Source of the DNA: Microbacteriaceae bacterium VKM Ac-2855
GTDB lineage: Bacteria > Actinomycetota > Actinomycetes > Actinomycetales > Microbacteriaceae
Reading direction: 5' to 3'
Assembly (NCBI GenBank): GCA_013204985.1
Contig: JABMLG010000003.1
Coordinates: 310,001-374,000 of the forward strand
Length of the DNA: 64,000 nt
Part shown: positions 43,200 through 51,691 of the stretch, in pieces
How positions within the stretch are numbered: position 1 is the first letter of the stretch
How the letters are laid out: every line of letters begins with the position of its first letter
The notes under the pieces: generated by a model
The model's input: the letters and a program-made list of their open reading frames with translations, nothing else
Told to the model about the DNA's origin: nothing
Database searches by the model: none
Position numbers and translations under genes: made by a program

Positions 43200-44169
43200 G
43201 CCGTATCTAACGGTGGGGTCCAAGCTTTTCCTATCGGTTGACCTCGTTGGCTCCACAAACTTCAAACAGCGTTCTGCGGAGTGGATCGACAGCTTTCTAT
43301 CCTTCTACGAAGGATTTCCACGTGACCTCGACGCGGCGCTGGACGAGCTACGCCACAACGAAACGTGCGTCCCGACTCTCTGGAAGGCTGTTGGCGATGA
43401 GTTGATTTTCACCGCTGACGTGAGCGACGAGGCCGAGATTTACTTTCTGGTCCGTGCGTGGTTGCGCGCCATGGAACTTCATGAGCCGGGACTAGAAAAG
43501 AGCCAGATGACGACGAAGGGCGGGGCGTTTCTCGCCTGCTTCCCAGGTCCAGACCGTGAGGTCGCAATTCCGCTCAACCCCACGCGTGGAGACTCGGACA
43601 AATATAGCTCTGTTCGAAACGAAGAGGCTCTGCAAAATCGAGACTATTCCAAGTTCCTTTTTGATTACCTCGGTCCGAGTATCGACACCGGGTTCCGAGT
43701 ATTGTCAGCTTGCTCGCCGCGTTATTTCACCCTTTCGGTCGAAGTGGCGTGGGCGATGGCGCAGCACCAATTATCCATCAACTCGTCTTCTTCCACAGAT
43801 TTCTCGCTCATGGACGAGCGCGAGTTGAAAGGGGTGTGGAAGGGGCGTCCATATCCGTTGTTTTCCATTGACCGGATCGCTGGAGATGACGTTGTCAAGG
43901 CAATGCGGACGGTAAGGGCCGTTGCTCGCGCCGAGTTCGAACATGTGGTGACGCTCGCGAAAGCGTGCCACAACTCCGCCGGGTGGCCATCGGGCATTTA
44001 CCTCCCGAAATCCACCACGCCTGAGTTCGTTGCGCAGAAGGCGGGGTTGGAGGAACGACAGGCGGCTCTCAGTGCAGCCGAGGACGACTACGAAGAGCCT
44101 GCCGCATACCTCACCAACGGCGGGGACGACTCCGAAACGGAAAAGATGGCCGCCGCGCCCGTCGAGTAA
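43192..44169 (+). CDS. Class III nucleotidyl-cyclase-like protein
   Basis: 325-aa protein without membrane segments. Metal-binding Asp residues of class III cyclases are seen at D17 (KLFLSVDLVGSTNFKQ) and D69 (LWKAVGDELIF). The late GPSIDTGFRVLSACSPRYFT matches the dimer/ribose-binding stretch (normally G-x-x-VN-x-AARL). Residues 200-325 form an extra C-terminal part with no known domain. Such stand-alone cyclases in mobile DNA recall Pycsar pyrimidine cyclases. Whether it makes cAMP, cGMP, cCMP or cUMP cannot be told. It overlaps the metallopeptidase gene by 8 nt. ATG 43192 is preferred to 43144. Confidence 0.72.
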   Translation: MAEPYLTVGSKLFLSVDLVGSTNFKQRSAEWIDSFLSFYEGFPRDLDAALDELRHNETCVPTLWKAVGDELIFTADVSDEAEIYFLVRAWLRAMELHEPGLEKSQMTTKGGAFLACFPGPDREVAIPLNPTRGDSDKYSSVRNEEALQNRDYSKFLFDYLGPSIDTGFRVLSACSPRYFTLSVEVAWAMAQHQLSINSSSSTDFSLMDERELKGVWKGRPYPLFSIDRIAGDDVVKAMRTVRAVARAEFEHVVTLAKACHNSAGWPSGIYLPKSTTPEFVAQKAGLEERQAALSAAEDDYEEPAAYLTNGGDDSETEKMAAAPVE

Positions 44170-44227
44170 GTTTCCAGCCTGTGGATAACTTCCGCGGGCT
44201 GGTCGGCGTCTTGGGCACGATGGCCGG

Positions 44228-44422
44228 ATGCTAGATGACTTCGGGTCAGCCAGTCCTTGCCCAGCGTGCGGAGAGCCGATGGAGCTTCGGGTCAAGCGCG
44301 GCCAAAGGGCCCTCATCGTCTACGAGGTGTGCGCCTGCGGGGTCGTGCTGGCCCAGCCCGGCGACCAAGCGAGTCTGCTGTTGCCGCCGTCGCCATCGCC
44401 CCTGTTTTTTCGCGCTCGTTAG
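44228..44422 (+). CDS. Small zinc-ribbon-like protein
   Basis: 64 aa with CPACGEPMELRVKRG and VCACGVVLAQPG: two Cys pairs as in a zinc ribbon. No clear ribosome site. It could be part of the cargo region or a chance frame. Between 44423 and 44645 I see nothing. Confidence 0.4.
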   Translation: MLDDFGSASPCPACGEPMELRVKRGQRALIVYEVCACGVVLAQPGDQASLLLPPSPSPLFFRAR

Positions 44423-44645
44423 CCAGCCCATGATGGCCGCCGCTGTCGTTGAGGGACGCGAGCAACACACCGCCCCTGGACCGGTCCATTGCACAAAAAC
44501 GCGCACGCGCGCGAGGAGCGACGCCGTGCCATCCGCGTGCCATTAGCAGCCGATACGTGCCACAATCCGATGGCACGGGACGACATGGCAAGTCCAACGA
44601 TCCCCGCGAATCCGCGCCAATCGCGGCATCGCCCACCCTGGTCCA

Positions 44646-44678
44646 CCAGTCTTGAAAACTGGTGGGCAGAAATGTCTC
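44646..44678. repeat. attR, 33-bp core
   Basis: Exact copy of 38083-38115. Marks the right end of the integrative element. Confidence 0.9.
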
Positions 44679-44706
44679 GTGGGTTCGAATCCCACGCCGT
44701 CCGCCA
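44646..44706 (+). pseudogene. Displaced tRNA-Ser 3' half
   Basis: Continues from attR with T arm GTGGG-TTCGAAT-CCCAC, acceptor strand GCCGTCC, G and CCA. No 5' half exists upstream, so it is not a tRNA gene. The acceptor strand would mismatch the host 5' half (GGAGGGC) at one pair (4:69). It is the original chromosomal 3' end pushed away by the element, now diverged from the functional one. Confidence 0.8.
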
Positions 44707-44726
44707 GAGACACCAGCCGCGCCGAG

Positions 44727-45509
44727 TCAGTACACGAACCAGCGGAGCCACTCGCGGTTGTGCGCGTGCACGAGCGCCAGGAAGACCACGAGGTCGAAGA
44801 GCAGGTGCACGCAGATCACGTAGGTGAGTGATTTCGTGCGCGAGAAGATGTAGCCCTGCAGCAGCGCGAACGGGATCGTGAACGCCGGCGCCCATTCGCG
44901 GTAGCCGAGCTCCCAGAGGAACGATACGAAGACCACCGCCTGCAGGATGTTCGCCTGCAGCATCGGCAGGTGCCGGCGCAGCACGGTGAAGACGACGCAG
45001 ATGAAGAACAGCTCGTCCCAGATGCCGACGAAACCGACGCCGACGAAGAGCCGGGCGACCTCGTCGGGGGCCGAGATCGCGGGCCAGTTGAGGTAGGCGC
45101 CCGAGCGGATGAAGTAGAACGGCAGCAGGATCCAACCGAGCACAACGACGATGGGAAGGTAGGACTTCTCCAGCCGCGTCCACTTCTGGCCGGTGCGAAG
45201 CGGGAACCGGATGAGGCGCCGCTTGGTGCCGAACCGGTCGATCGCCGACGGTACGGCGACGGCGGCGGAGAGCACGACGCCCATCAGGGCCATGTTCGGG
45301 TAGTCGAGGTTGGCCTCGACCGAGATCGTGCTGACGATGGCGAGCCCGATGCCGATGAGGGAGAGGTCGGCGGCGAGAACGCGGTCGATGACGACGGCGA
45401 GCAGGAGGCTCGCGGCGAGCACGATGTAACCCGCGATCGGCAGGCGGAGTCCGAAGATCAGCACCGCCGACACGGAGATGCCGGCGGCGGGCGCGAATGC
45501 GGGTCTCAT
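44727..45509 (-). CDS. CPBP-family (Abi) membrane protein
   Basis: 260-aa membrane protein with seven or eight helices. The CPBP intramembrane protease motif region reads IWDELFFICVVFTVLRRH (normally EExxxR) and CVHLLFDLVVF (normally HxxxN/D). The first Glu is Asp and the Arg of EExxxR is shifted, so protease activity is uncertain. Such proteins take part in prenyl-protein processing or bacteriocin immunity. It lies just outside the right end of the integrative element. Confidence 0.7.
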   Translation of the reverse strand: MRPAFAPAAGISVSAVLIFGLRLPIAGYIVLAASLLLAVVIDRVLAADLSLIGIGLAIVSTISVEANLDYPNMALMGVVLSAAVAVPSAIDRFGTKRRLIRFPLRTGQKWTRLEKSYLPIVVVLGWILLPFYFIRSGAYLNWPAISAPDEVARLFVGVGFVGIWDELFFICVVFTVLRRHLPMLQANILQAVVFVSFLWELGYREWAPAFTIPFALLQGYIFSRTKSLTYVICVHLLFDLVVFLALVHAHNREWLRWFVY

Positions 45510-45654
45510 GGCTTCAGGTTAGGCCCGGGCGATCCACGTCTCCGTAGGCGGTCGCGCCCCGATCGCGCAACCCCACGACGAGCCGGCGCCGGGCGGCGTA
45601 GCGTCGCGCCGGAGGCATCGACCGCTCGGGCCGTCGCCGTGGAGGAGATCGATC

Positions 45655-47088
45655 ATGACGACACCGAAGCCCACGCCGCGCATCCTGATCCTCGGCGGCG
45701 GCTATGTCGGGCTCTACACGGCGTGGGGCATCGAGCACCAACGGTCGCGGGTGCGCACGAGCGTGACCGTGGTGGAGCCCAACCCCTACATGACCTACCA
45801 ACCGTTGCTGCCCGAGGTGGCCGGAGGGCACGTCGACCCGCGGGCCGTCACCGTTCCGCTCGTGCAGGCACTGCGGCACACGCGCGTCATCCGCGGGAGG
45901 GTGAGCCGGGTGAGTCTTGCCGAGCACACTGCGACCGTCGCGACGATCGACGGCGGCGAGCGTCTGGTGCACTTCGATCACGTCGTCTTCGCGCTCGGCG
46001 CGGTCACGCGCACCTTCCCCACGCCGGGTCTGCTCGAGCACGGTTTCGGCTTCAAAACGGTCGAAGAAGCAGTACACCTTCGCGACCACGTGCTCGACTG
46101 CGTTGCGAAGGCCGCTGAGACGACGGATCCCCACGAGCGGCATCGCCTGCTCACCTTCGTCTTCGTCGGCGGCGGCTACACGGGGGTCGAGGCGCTGGGT
46201 GAACTGCTCGATCTCAGTCGCCGCGCGGTAGCGGCGCAGCGCACGCTCGCCGGCTCGACGGTCGAGTGGCACCTCGTCGAGGCGCTCGATCGAGTGGCGC
46301 CCGAGGTCGGCCCCGAACTGTCCCGGTGGACCCTGGGGCAACTCCGCGAGCGCGGGGTGCAGGTGCACCTCAAGACGCAGATGCCCAGCTGCGAGGACGG
46401 CGTCGCCGCACTCTCGACGGGCGAGCGGATCCCGACGGCCACGATCGTCTGGACAGCCGGTGTGCGGCCGAATCCGATTCTCGATCAGACGGACGTACCA
46501 CGCGGGCCCAAGGGGCACGTCGACACCTCCGCGCAGCTGCGGGTGCTCGAGAACGGTGCGCCGCTGGCCGGCGTCTGGGCCGCCGGCGATGTGGCGCAGA
46601 TCCCCGATCTGACGGCCGAGAAGCAGCCCGCCTATTACCCGCCGAACGCGCAGAACGCTGTGCGGCAGGCGAAGCTGCTGGCGAAGAACATCGTCGCCGA
46701 TCTCAGTGGCGAACCGATCGCCGAGTACAGGCATCGTTCGCTCGGTACCGTCGCGGAGTACGGGCTCGGCAAGGGTGCCGGCGTGATCAAGGGGGTGACG
46801 CTGCGGGGCTTCCCCGCGTGGCTCGCCCACCGCGGCTATCACGGGCTCGCGATGCCGAGCCTCGACCGAAAGTGGCGCGTGATCAGCGGATGGATCACGG
46901 ATGCGCTCGCGCCGCGTGACCTCGGATCGCTGCCGGCGATGACGGATCCGCGGGGCGCTTTCCGCCGCGCCGCCCAGTACGCCGAAGACGAGGCGGCCGC
47001 GAAGTCGGCGACCGCGAACGGCACAACAGCGAAGACCACGGATGCGACGACCGCGACCGCGACGAGCGCAACGACGAAGGGCGAATGA
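45655..47088 (+). CDS. NDH-2-like NAD(P)H:quinone/FAD oxidoreductase
   Basis: 477-aa flavoprotein of the type II NADH dehydrogenase family. The FAD-binding GGGYVGLYTA lies at the N-terminus. A second Rossmann motif FVGGGYTGVEALGEL binds NAD(P)H, and GVWAAGDVAQIPDL and NAQNAVRQAKLLAKNI near the end are typical. The last 50 residues are a Thr/Ala-rich tail instead of the usual membrane helix. It passes electrons to menaquinone without pumping protons. AGGAGATCGATC precedes the ATG. Confidence 0.9.
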   Translation: MTTPKPTPRILILGGGYVGLYTAWGIEHQRSRVRTSVTVVEPNPYMTYQPLLPEVAGGHVDPRAVTVPLVQALRHTRVIRGRVSRVSLAEHTATVATIDGGERLVHFDHVVFALGAVTRTFPTPGLLEHGFGFKTVEEAVHLRDHVLDCVAKAAETTDPHERHRLLTFVFVGGGYTGVEALGELLDLSRRAVAAQRTLAGSTVEWHLVEALDRVAPEVGPELSRWTLGQLRERGVQVHLKTQMPSCEDGVAALSTGERIPTATIVWTAGVRPNPILDQTDVPRGPKGHVDTSAQLRVLENGAPLAGVWAAGDVAQIPDLTAEKQPAYYPPNAQNAVRQAKLLAKNIVADLSGEPIAEYRHRSLGTVAEYGLGKGAGVIKGVTLRGFPAWLAHRGYHGLAMPSLDRKWRVISGWITDALAPRDLGSLPAMTDPRGAFRRAAQYAEDEAAAKSATANGTTAKTTDATTATATSATTKGE

Positions 47089-47089
47089 C

Positions 47090-48076
47090 ATGGTGCAGTT
47101 CGGGTACACACTGATGACGGAGCAGAGCGGTCCGAAGGAACTGGTCGGGTACGCCGTCGACGCCGAGCGGCTCGGCTTCTCGTTCGCGGTCTCGAGCGAC
47201 CACTTCTCGCCGTGGCTCGTGGAGCAGGGGCACGCCTCCTACGCCTGGTCGATGCTCGGAGCCGTCGCGCAGGCGACCAGCAGCATCGAGCTGATGACCT
47301 ACGTAACGGCGCCGACGATCCGGTACGAGCCGGCCGTCGTCGCGCAGAAAGCGGCGACGATGGGGCTCCTGAGCGATGGCCGGTTCACCCTCGGCCTCGG
47401 TTCCGGCGAGAGCCTGAACGAGCACGTCGTCGGCAAGCGCTGGCCCGGGGTCGACGAGCGGCAGGACATGCTCGAAGAGGCGGTGCACATCATCCGCGCG
47501 CTGCACACGGGTGAGCTCGTGACCTGGAAGGGCGAGCACTTCCGGGTCGATTCTGCGCGGATCTGGGACCTGCCGGACGAGGCGGTGCGGATCGGCATCG
47601 CCGTGTCGGGCGAGAAGTCCATCGCCCGCTTCGCGCCCCTCGCCGACCACCTGATCACGACGGAACCCGATGCCGAGCTGATCACGCAGTGGACGGCGGC
47701 TCGTTCCACCGATGCCGCACCCTCGCGGTCGATCGGCCAGGTCCCGATCTGCTGGGCTCCCGATCGGGAGACGGCGGTCGCTCTCGCCCACGAGCAGTTC
47801 CGCTGGTTCGCGGGCGGGTGGTCGGTGAACGCCGACCTGCCGACGCCGGCCGGATTCGCGGGGGCGTCGCAGTTCGTGACGCCGGAGGACGTCGCCGCGC
47901 AGATCGTGTGCGGTCCCGACCTCGACGCGCTCGCCGAGAGTGTGGTGCCCTTCATCGAGGCCGGGTTCACGGACATCGCGCTCGTCCAGGTCGGCGACGC
48001 GTTGCAGCAGCCTTTCCTCGATGAGGCGGCGGGCCCGTTGCTGGAACGGCTGCGGGCGCTCGATCCGGCGTCATGA
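47090..48076 (+). CDS. F420-dependent LLM-class oxidoreductase (TIGR03557-type)
   Basis: 328-aa luciferase-like barrel protein: FGYTLMTEQSGPKELVGYAV, SDHFSPWLVEQGHASYAWSM, LGLGSGESLNEHV, SGEKSIARFAPLADHLITT. These are marks of the glucose-6-phosphate dehydrogenase-like F420 group, which uses coenzyme F420 for hydride transfer. ATG 47090 is 1 nt after the stop of the upstream gene, so the two form an operon. Substrate not known. Confidence 0.9.
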   Translation: MVQFGYTLMTEQSGPKELVGYAVDAERLGFSFAVSSDHFSPWLVEQGHASYAWSMLGAVAQATSSIELMTYVTAPTIRYEPAVVAQKAATMGLLSDGRFTLGLGSGESLNEHVVGKRWPGVDERQDMLEEAVHIIRALHTGELVTWKGEHFRVDSARIWDLPDEAVRIGIAVSGEKSIARFAPLADHLITTEPDAELITQWTAARSTDAAPSRSIGQVPICWAPDRETAVALAHEQFRWFAGGWSVNADLPTPAGFAGASQFVTPEDVAAQIVCGPDLDALAESVVPFIEAGFTDIALVQVGDALQQPFLDEAAGPLLERLRALDPAS

Positions 48077-48195
48077 ACCCGCGTCCGATCGGTCTTTAAA
48101 GCGACAAGTGTAGGATTGGGACCGTTTCGCAATCACTCCTGGTGGACGAGCTGCGCAGAGGAGCCCTTCACCACTGAAGCTCGAAAGGCCTCCTG

Positions 48196-48987
48196 ATGTC
48201 CAGCAGTACCCGTTTCACCGATCGCGTCGTCCTCATCACGGGCGGCGGCTCCGGTCTCGGCCGCGCGGCCGCCGTCCGCCTCGCGGCGGAGGGCGCCAAG
48301 CTCGCCCTCGTCGACATCTCCGAGGCCGGCCTGGAGGCCACGAAGGCGGCCGTCCTCGAGGTCGCGCCCGAGGTGGAAATCTTCACCGCCCTCGCCGATG
48401 TCTCGAAGGAGGCCGACGTCGACTCCTACGTCGCCGCCACGCTCGAGCGCTTCGGGCGGATCGACGGGTTCTTCAACAACGCCGGCATCGAGGGCCGCCA
48501 GAACCCCACCGAGGACTTCACCGCCGACGAGTTCGACAAGGTCGTCGCGATCAACCTCCGCGGTGTCTTCCTCGGCCTGGAGAAGGTGCTGAAGGTGATG
48601 CGCGAGCAGGGCTCCGGCATGGTCGTCAACACCGCGAGCGTCGGCGGCATCCGCGGCATCGGCAACCAGTCGGGCTACGCCGCCGCCAAGCACGGCGTCG
48701 TCGGGCTGACCCGCAACTCGGCCATCGAGTACGGGCAGTACGGCATCCGGATCAACGCGATCGCTCCCGGCGCGATCTGGACGCCGATGGTCGAGAACTC
48801 GATGAAGCAGCTCGACGCCGAGAACCCGCGCGGCGCCGCTGAGCAGTTCATTCAGGGCAACCCCACCAAGCGCTACGGCGAGGCCCCCGAGATCGCCTCC
48901 GTCGTCGCCTTCCTGCTCTCGGACGACGCCTCGTACGTGAACGCGACCGTTCTGCCGATCGACGGCGGCCAGTCGTACAAATACTGA
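48196..48987 (+). CDS. lvr: Levodione reductase-like short-chain dehydrogenase
   Basis: 263-aa classical SDR. Cofactor motif TGGGSGLG at 15-22, N120, S148, Y161 and K165 catalytic residues, and NNAGIEG. D40 at the end of strand 2 favours NAD(H). The sequence is close throughout to the NAD-dependent (6R)-2,2,6-trimethyl-1,4-cyclohexanedione reductase of Corynebacterium aquaticum/Leifsonia as I recall it (GIRGIGNQSGYAAAKHGVVG, ENSMKQLD). A TAGGAT box at 48111 may be its promoter. GAAAGG precedes the ATG. The natural substrate may differ. Confidence 0.88.
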   Translation: MSSSTRFTDRVVLITGGGSGLGRAAAVRLAAEGAKLALVDISEAGLEATKAAVLEVAPEVEIFTALADVSKEADVDSYVAATLERFGRIDGFFNNAGIEGRQNPTEDFTADEFDKVVAINLRGVFLGLEKVLKVMREQGSGMVVNTASVGGIRGIGNQSGYAAAKHGVVGLTRNSAIEYGQYGIRINAIAPGAIWTPMVENSMKQLDAENPRGAAEQFIQGNPTKRYGEAPEIASVVAFLLSDDASYVNATVLPIDGGQSYKY

Positions 48988-49226
48988 ACCACCGGCCCGT
49001 TCCGCCCCTCCAGCGGTCGGAGACGGCAGGCGGAGGTCGGTCTGTGGCTCAGGACCGGTCCTGCCGGATCGCACCCCGCCCGACCCTTCCGCGGCGCGCG
49101 TGAATCCGCCGTTCTCGGTGCCACCGGGCAGCGCGCCTCCCGTTGGACCGGTCGTGGCCCACACCGGGCGACCCGACGGTGAGCGCGACGCGGGCCGGCA
49201 GCGGCCGATCGTCCGGGCAGGACGCC

Positions 49227-50627
49227 CTAGCCGTGCCCCAGCCCGGTGACGCCGCCGCGGATCGCCTCGGTCTCGGCGCCGTCGGGCCACCGCAGCCGGA
49301 TCCCGGGCGCGTCGACGATGCGGCCGATCTCGGCGCTCACCGCGTGCGGGCTGCTCATCCGCGAGGCGCCGGGCGCGTCGGTGGTGAGCATCCCGTAGCC
49401 GGGGAAGCAGCTGAGCCAGTCGGCGGTGCCGGCGGATGCGGGGGCCTGTACGGCCGTGATGTCGATCACCGCTCCGACGCCCGCCGCCTCGGCGAGCATC
49501 CCGGCCGTGCCGACGGTGCCGGCCATGCTGACGTCCTTCGCAGCGCGCGGCGCCGCTCGCCCCACCAGGCCGGCCAGCTCGCGCAGCACGTGCGGATCGC
49601 GCTGGGAGGTCGAATCCCACTGCCCGCCCACGAAACCGGGGCGCCAGCCGCCGGAGAGATCCGCCGTCAGGCTGAGGGCGTCGCCCACGCGCGCTCCGGA
49701 TGCGGGCACCGGCCGGCTCGTGCGTCCCAGCGCCGTCACCGACAGCGAGGCGGGCACGCCGAGTTGCGTATGGCCGCCGAGCACGGGCACGCCCCACGCG
49801 GCGGCGGCCTCGCGCAGGCCGTGCAGGATGCGCCCCGCGAACGAGGCGTCGCGTGCGCCGACGGCGTCGAGAAGCCCGACCGGATCCGCGCCCATCGCGG
49901 TGAGGTCGTTGACGTTGACGAGCACCGAGCACCAGCCGGCCCATTCAGGGTGCCGCTCGACCATGGAGGGCACGATCGCGTCGCACGCCGCGATCAGGTC
50001 GCTGCCCGGCACCGGGGCGCCGTCGTCGCCGACGAATCCGGCACCGCCGAGTCCGCCCGCAGCGGCGGCGAAGGGTTCGAGCAGGGCGCCGAGCGCGCTC
50101 TTGGCATTGTCGGCCTGACGCTGGAGCCGGTCGATCGGCCAGCGCATCCGCTGGTGCTCGAGCCCCGCGATGTCGACGGTGCCGAAAGCGGTCCAGCCGA
50201 GCCGTCGGAACAGGATGACGTTGGCGGGTTGCACCGCCGCCTCGAATCGCAGCACCCCGCGGGTCGCGGCCTCGGCGCAGGCCGCGCGCACGAGCGCCGC
50301 GCCGATCCCGGCGGAACCGCGGGCGCCGCGGCGCACCACGAGGCGGCTGCCCGTCCACCAGCCGAGGTCGCGATCGCGTTCGACGGGAGCGAGCCGGACG
50401 CCGCCCACCACATCGGCGCCGACGGAGGCGACGAGCACCACGGTACGCGGGTCGTCGTCGCTGTCGTCGTGGTCGGAGCCGTCGAACAGGCCCTGCTCGG
50501 CCACGAAGACGTCGCGGCGGATGCTGCGGTACGCGGCGATGTCGCGTGCGTCCGCGACGCGGATCGCGACCGCATCCGCCGTCACCGCCCCGAGGCGAGG
50601 GGCGCCCGTCAGCACCGCGAGGTCCAT
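49227..50627 (-). CDS. GNAT acyltransferase fused to AIR-synthase-like protein (Nit1C NitE-NitF)
   Basis: 466-aa fusion. Residues about 18-155 are a GNAT acyltransferase (YRSIRRDVFVAEQGLF, RLVVRRGARGSAGIGAALVR, RRLGWTAFGTVDI). Residues about 165-460 match the PurM/AIR-synthase-like sll0787 family (VNVNDLTAMGADPVGLLDAV, VPVLGGHTQLGVP, KDVSMAGTVGTAGMLAEAAG). In many Nit1C clusters these are two genes; the fusion corresponds to MSMEG_0567-type proteins. ATG 50627 shares a base with the radical SAM stop. It probably works with the nitrilase pathway; the reaction is unknown. The gap 48988-49226 holds no gene I can support. Confidence 0.85.
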   Translation of the reverse strand: MDLAVLTGAPRLGAVTADAVAIRVADARDIAAYRSIRRDVFVAEQGLFDGSDHDDSDDDPRTVVLVASVGADVVGGVRLAPVERDRDLGWWTGSRLVVRRGARGSAGIGAALVRAACAEAATRGVLRFEAAVQPANVILFRRLGWTAFGTVDIAGLEHQRMRWPIDRLQRQADNAKSALGALLEPFAAAAGGLGGAGFVGDDGAPVPGSDLIAACDAIVPSMVERHPEWAGWCSVLVNVNDLTAMGADPVGLLDAVGARDASFAGRILHGLREAAAAWGVPVLGGHTQLGVPASLSVTALGRTSRPVPASGARVGDALSLTADLSGGWRPGFVGGQWDSTSQRDPHVLRELAGLVGRAAPRAAKDVSMAGTVGTAGMLAEAAGVGAVIDITAVQAPASAGTADWLSCFPGYGMLTTDAPGASRMSSPHAVSAEIGRIVDAPGIRLRWPDGAETEAIRGGVTGLGHG

Positions 50628-51691
50628 CAGGCGCCCGCCGTCTTCAGCACTCCGCAGGCGCCGCACGCCGCACAACCGGCCTTCTGACCGGTGCTGAGCA
50701 TGTCGGCGTCGATCAGGAGGTCGGCGACGCGGCGGCTGATGTCCTCGAGCACGGAGCCGGCGGGCGGCAGAACGTGATCCACGTCCGTCGCGAGGGTCCC
50801 ACGCAGCGGGCGGAACGGTACGACGAACGGATACACGCCCATCTCGATCAGTTCCTGCGCCGACGCCACCATCTCGTCCGGGTCCTCGCCCATGCCGACG
50901 AGCAGGTAGGTCGAGACCTGGTTGCGGCCGAAGATCTCGACGGCCGCGCGCCACGCGGCCTTGTACTCGTCGATCGAGACGCGCGCCTTGCCGGGCGTCC
51001 ACTGCTGGCGCACCGACTCGTCCATCGATTCGATGTGGATGCCGATCGACAGCGCACCCGCATCCTTCAGCTCCTGCAGGGCGGAGTAGTCGCCGTCGGC
51101 GGGAGGCTCGCACTGCACCTGGATCGGCAGGCCTGGCACCTTCTCCAGTACGGCCTTCACGCAGCGCGCGAGGTGGCGCGCGCCCCGGTCGCGGCCCTTG
51201 GAGGTGCCGGTGGTCATCACCATCTGGCGGATCCCGTCGAGCCGCGCCGCTGCCTCGGCGACCTCGGCGATCTGGGCCGGGGTCTTCACGGCGATGGTGG
51301 AACCGGCCGCGAGAGAGGCTTCGATGGCGCAGAAGCGGCACCGTTCGGCCTCGTCGTAGCGCATACAGGTCTGCACCACCGTGGTGGCGAGGATATTGCG
51401 TCCGTGCAGGCGCGCGATCTTCTCGTACGAGACGCCGTCGGCGGTCTCGAGGTCGTAGAACCGCGGGCGTTTCACCGGCTCGACGTCGAGGCCGATGTCG
51501 GCGCCTTCGAGGAGCATCCGCCCGTTGCTGACGACGTAGGGGCTGTTCGGGTTGACGGGGATGGCCGCGCCGAGGCCGGCGAGCATGACGTGGCCGTCAT
51601 CGCTCGGGCCGGCGCCCGCCTCGCGGTGGACGGGGGCGTTGACGCGGATGCCGCGGATGGCGATGTCGACGCGGGTGCCGAGAGTGGTCAC
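50627..51691 (-). CDS. Nit1C radical SAM protein (MSMEG_0568 / NitD-type)
   Basis: 354-aa radical S-adenosylmethionine enzyme. The cluster Cys residues are C109, C118 and C121 (CMRYDEAERCRFC), a CX8CX2C spacing instead of CX3CX2C, as I expect for this family. The C-terminus has extra Cys (GCAACGACG) that may bind a second cluster. GTG 51691 follows AGAGGAG; upstream starts lack homology. First gene of the leftward Nit1C arm, driven from the shared GlnR-type promoter region. Confidence 0.85.
   Translation of the reverse strand: MTTLGTRVDIAIRGIRVNAPVHREAGAGPSDDGHVMLAGLGAAIPVNPNSPYVVSNGRMLLEGADIGLDVEPVKRPRFYDLETADGVSYEKIARLHGRNILATTVVQTCMRYDEAERCRFCAIEASLAAGSTIAVKTPAQIAEVAEAAARLDGIRQMVMTTGTSKGRDRGARHLARCVKAVLEKVPGLPIQVQCEPPADGDYSALQELKDAGALSIGIHIESMDESVRQQWTPGKARVSIDEYKAAWRAAVEIFGRNQVSTYLLVGMGEDPDEMVASAQELIEMGVYPFVVPFRPLRGTLATDVDHVLPPAGSVLEDISRRVADLLIDADMLSTGQKAGCAACGACGVLKTAGA

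Larger units (their letters stand above)
38083..44678. mobile_element. Integrative element in tRNA-Ser(UGA)
   Basis: 6.6-kb island between two identical 33-bp direct repeats, one inside tRNA-Ser. It has an integrase next to the tRNA, XRE and excisionase-like regulators, a putative replication protein with iteron-like repeats, small proteins, and an ImmA/IrrE-cyclase cargo pair. No capsid, portal, FtsK/Tra or relaxase gene is seen. It therefore resembles a satellite or mobilisable element that depends on a helper for transfer. Confidence 0.88.

Noticed and set aside
38083-44678. Complete prophage
   Set aside because: No capsid, tail, terminase or lysis genes in the 6.6 kb; an integrative or satellite element fits better.
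44646-44706. Possible second tRNA-Ser gene
   Set aside because: Only the 3' half is present; there is no D arm or 5' acceptor strand upstream.
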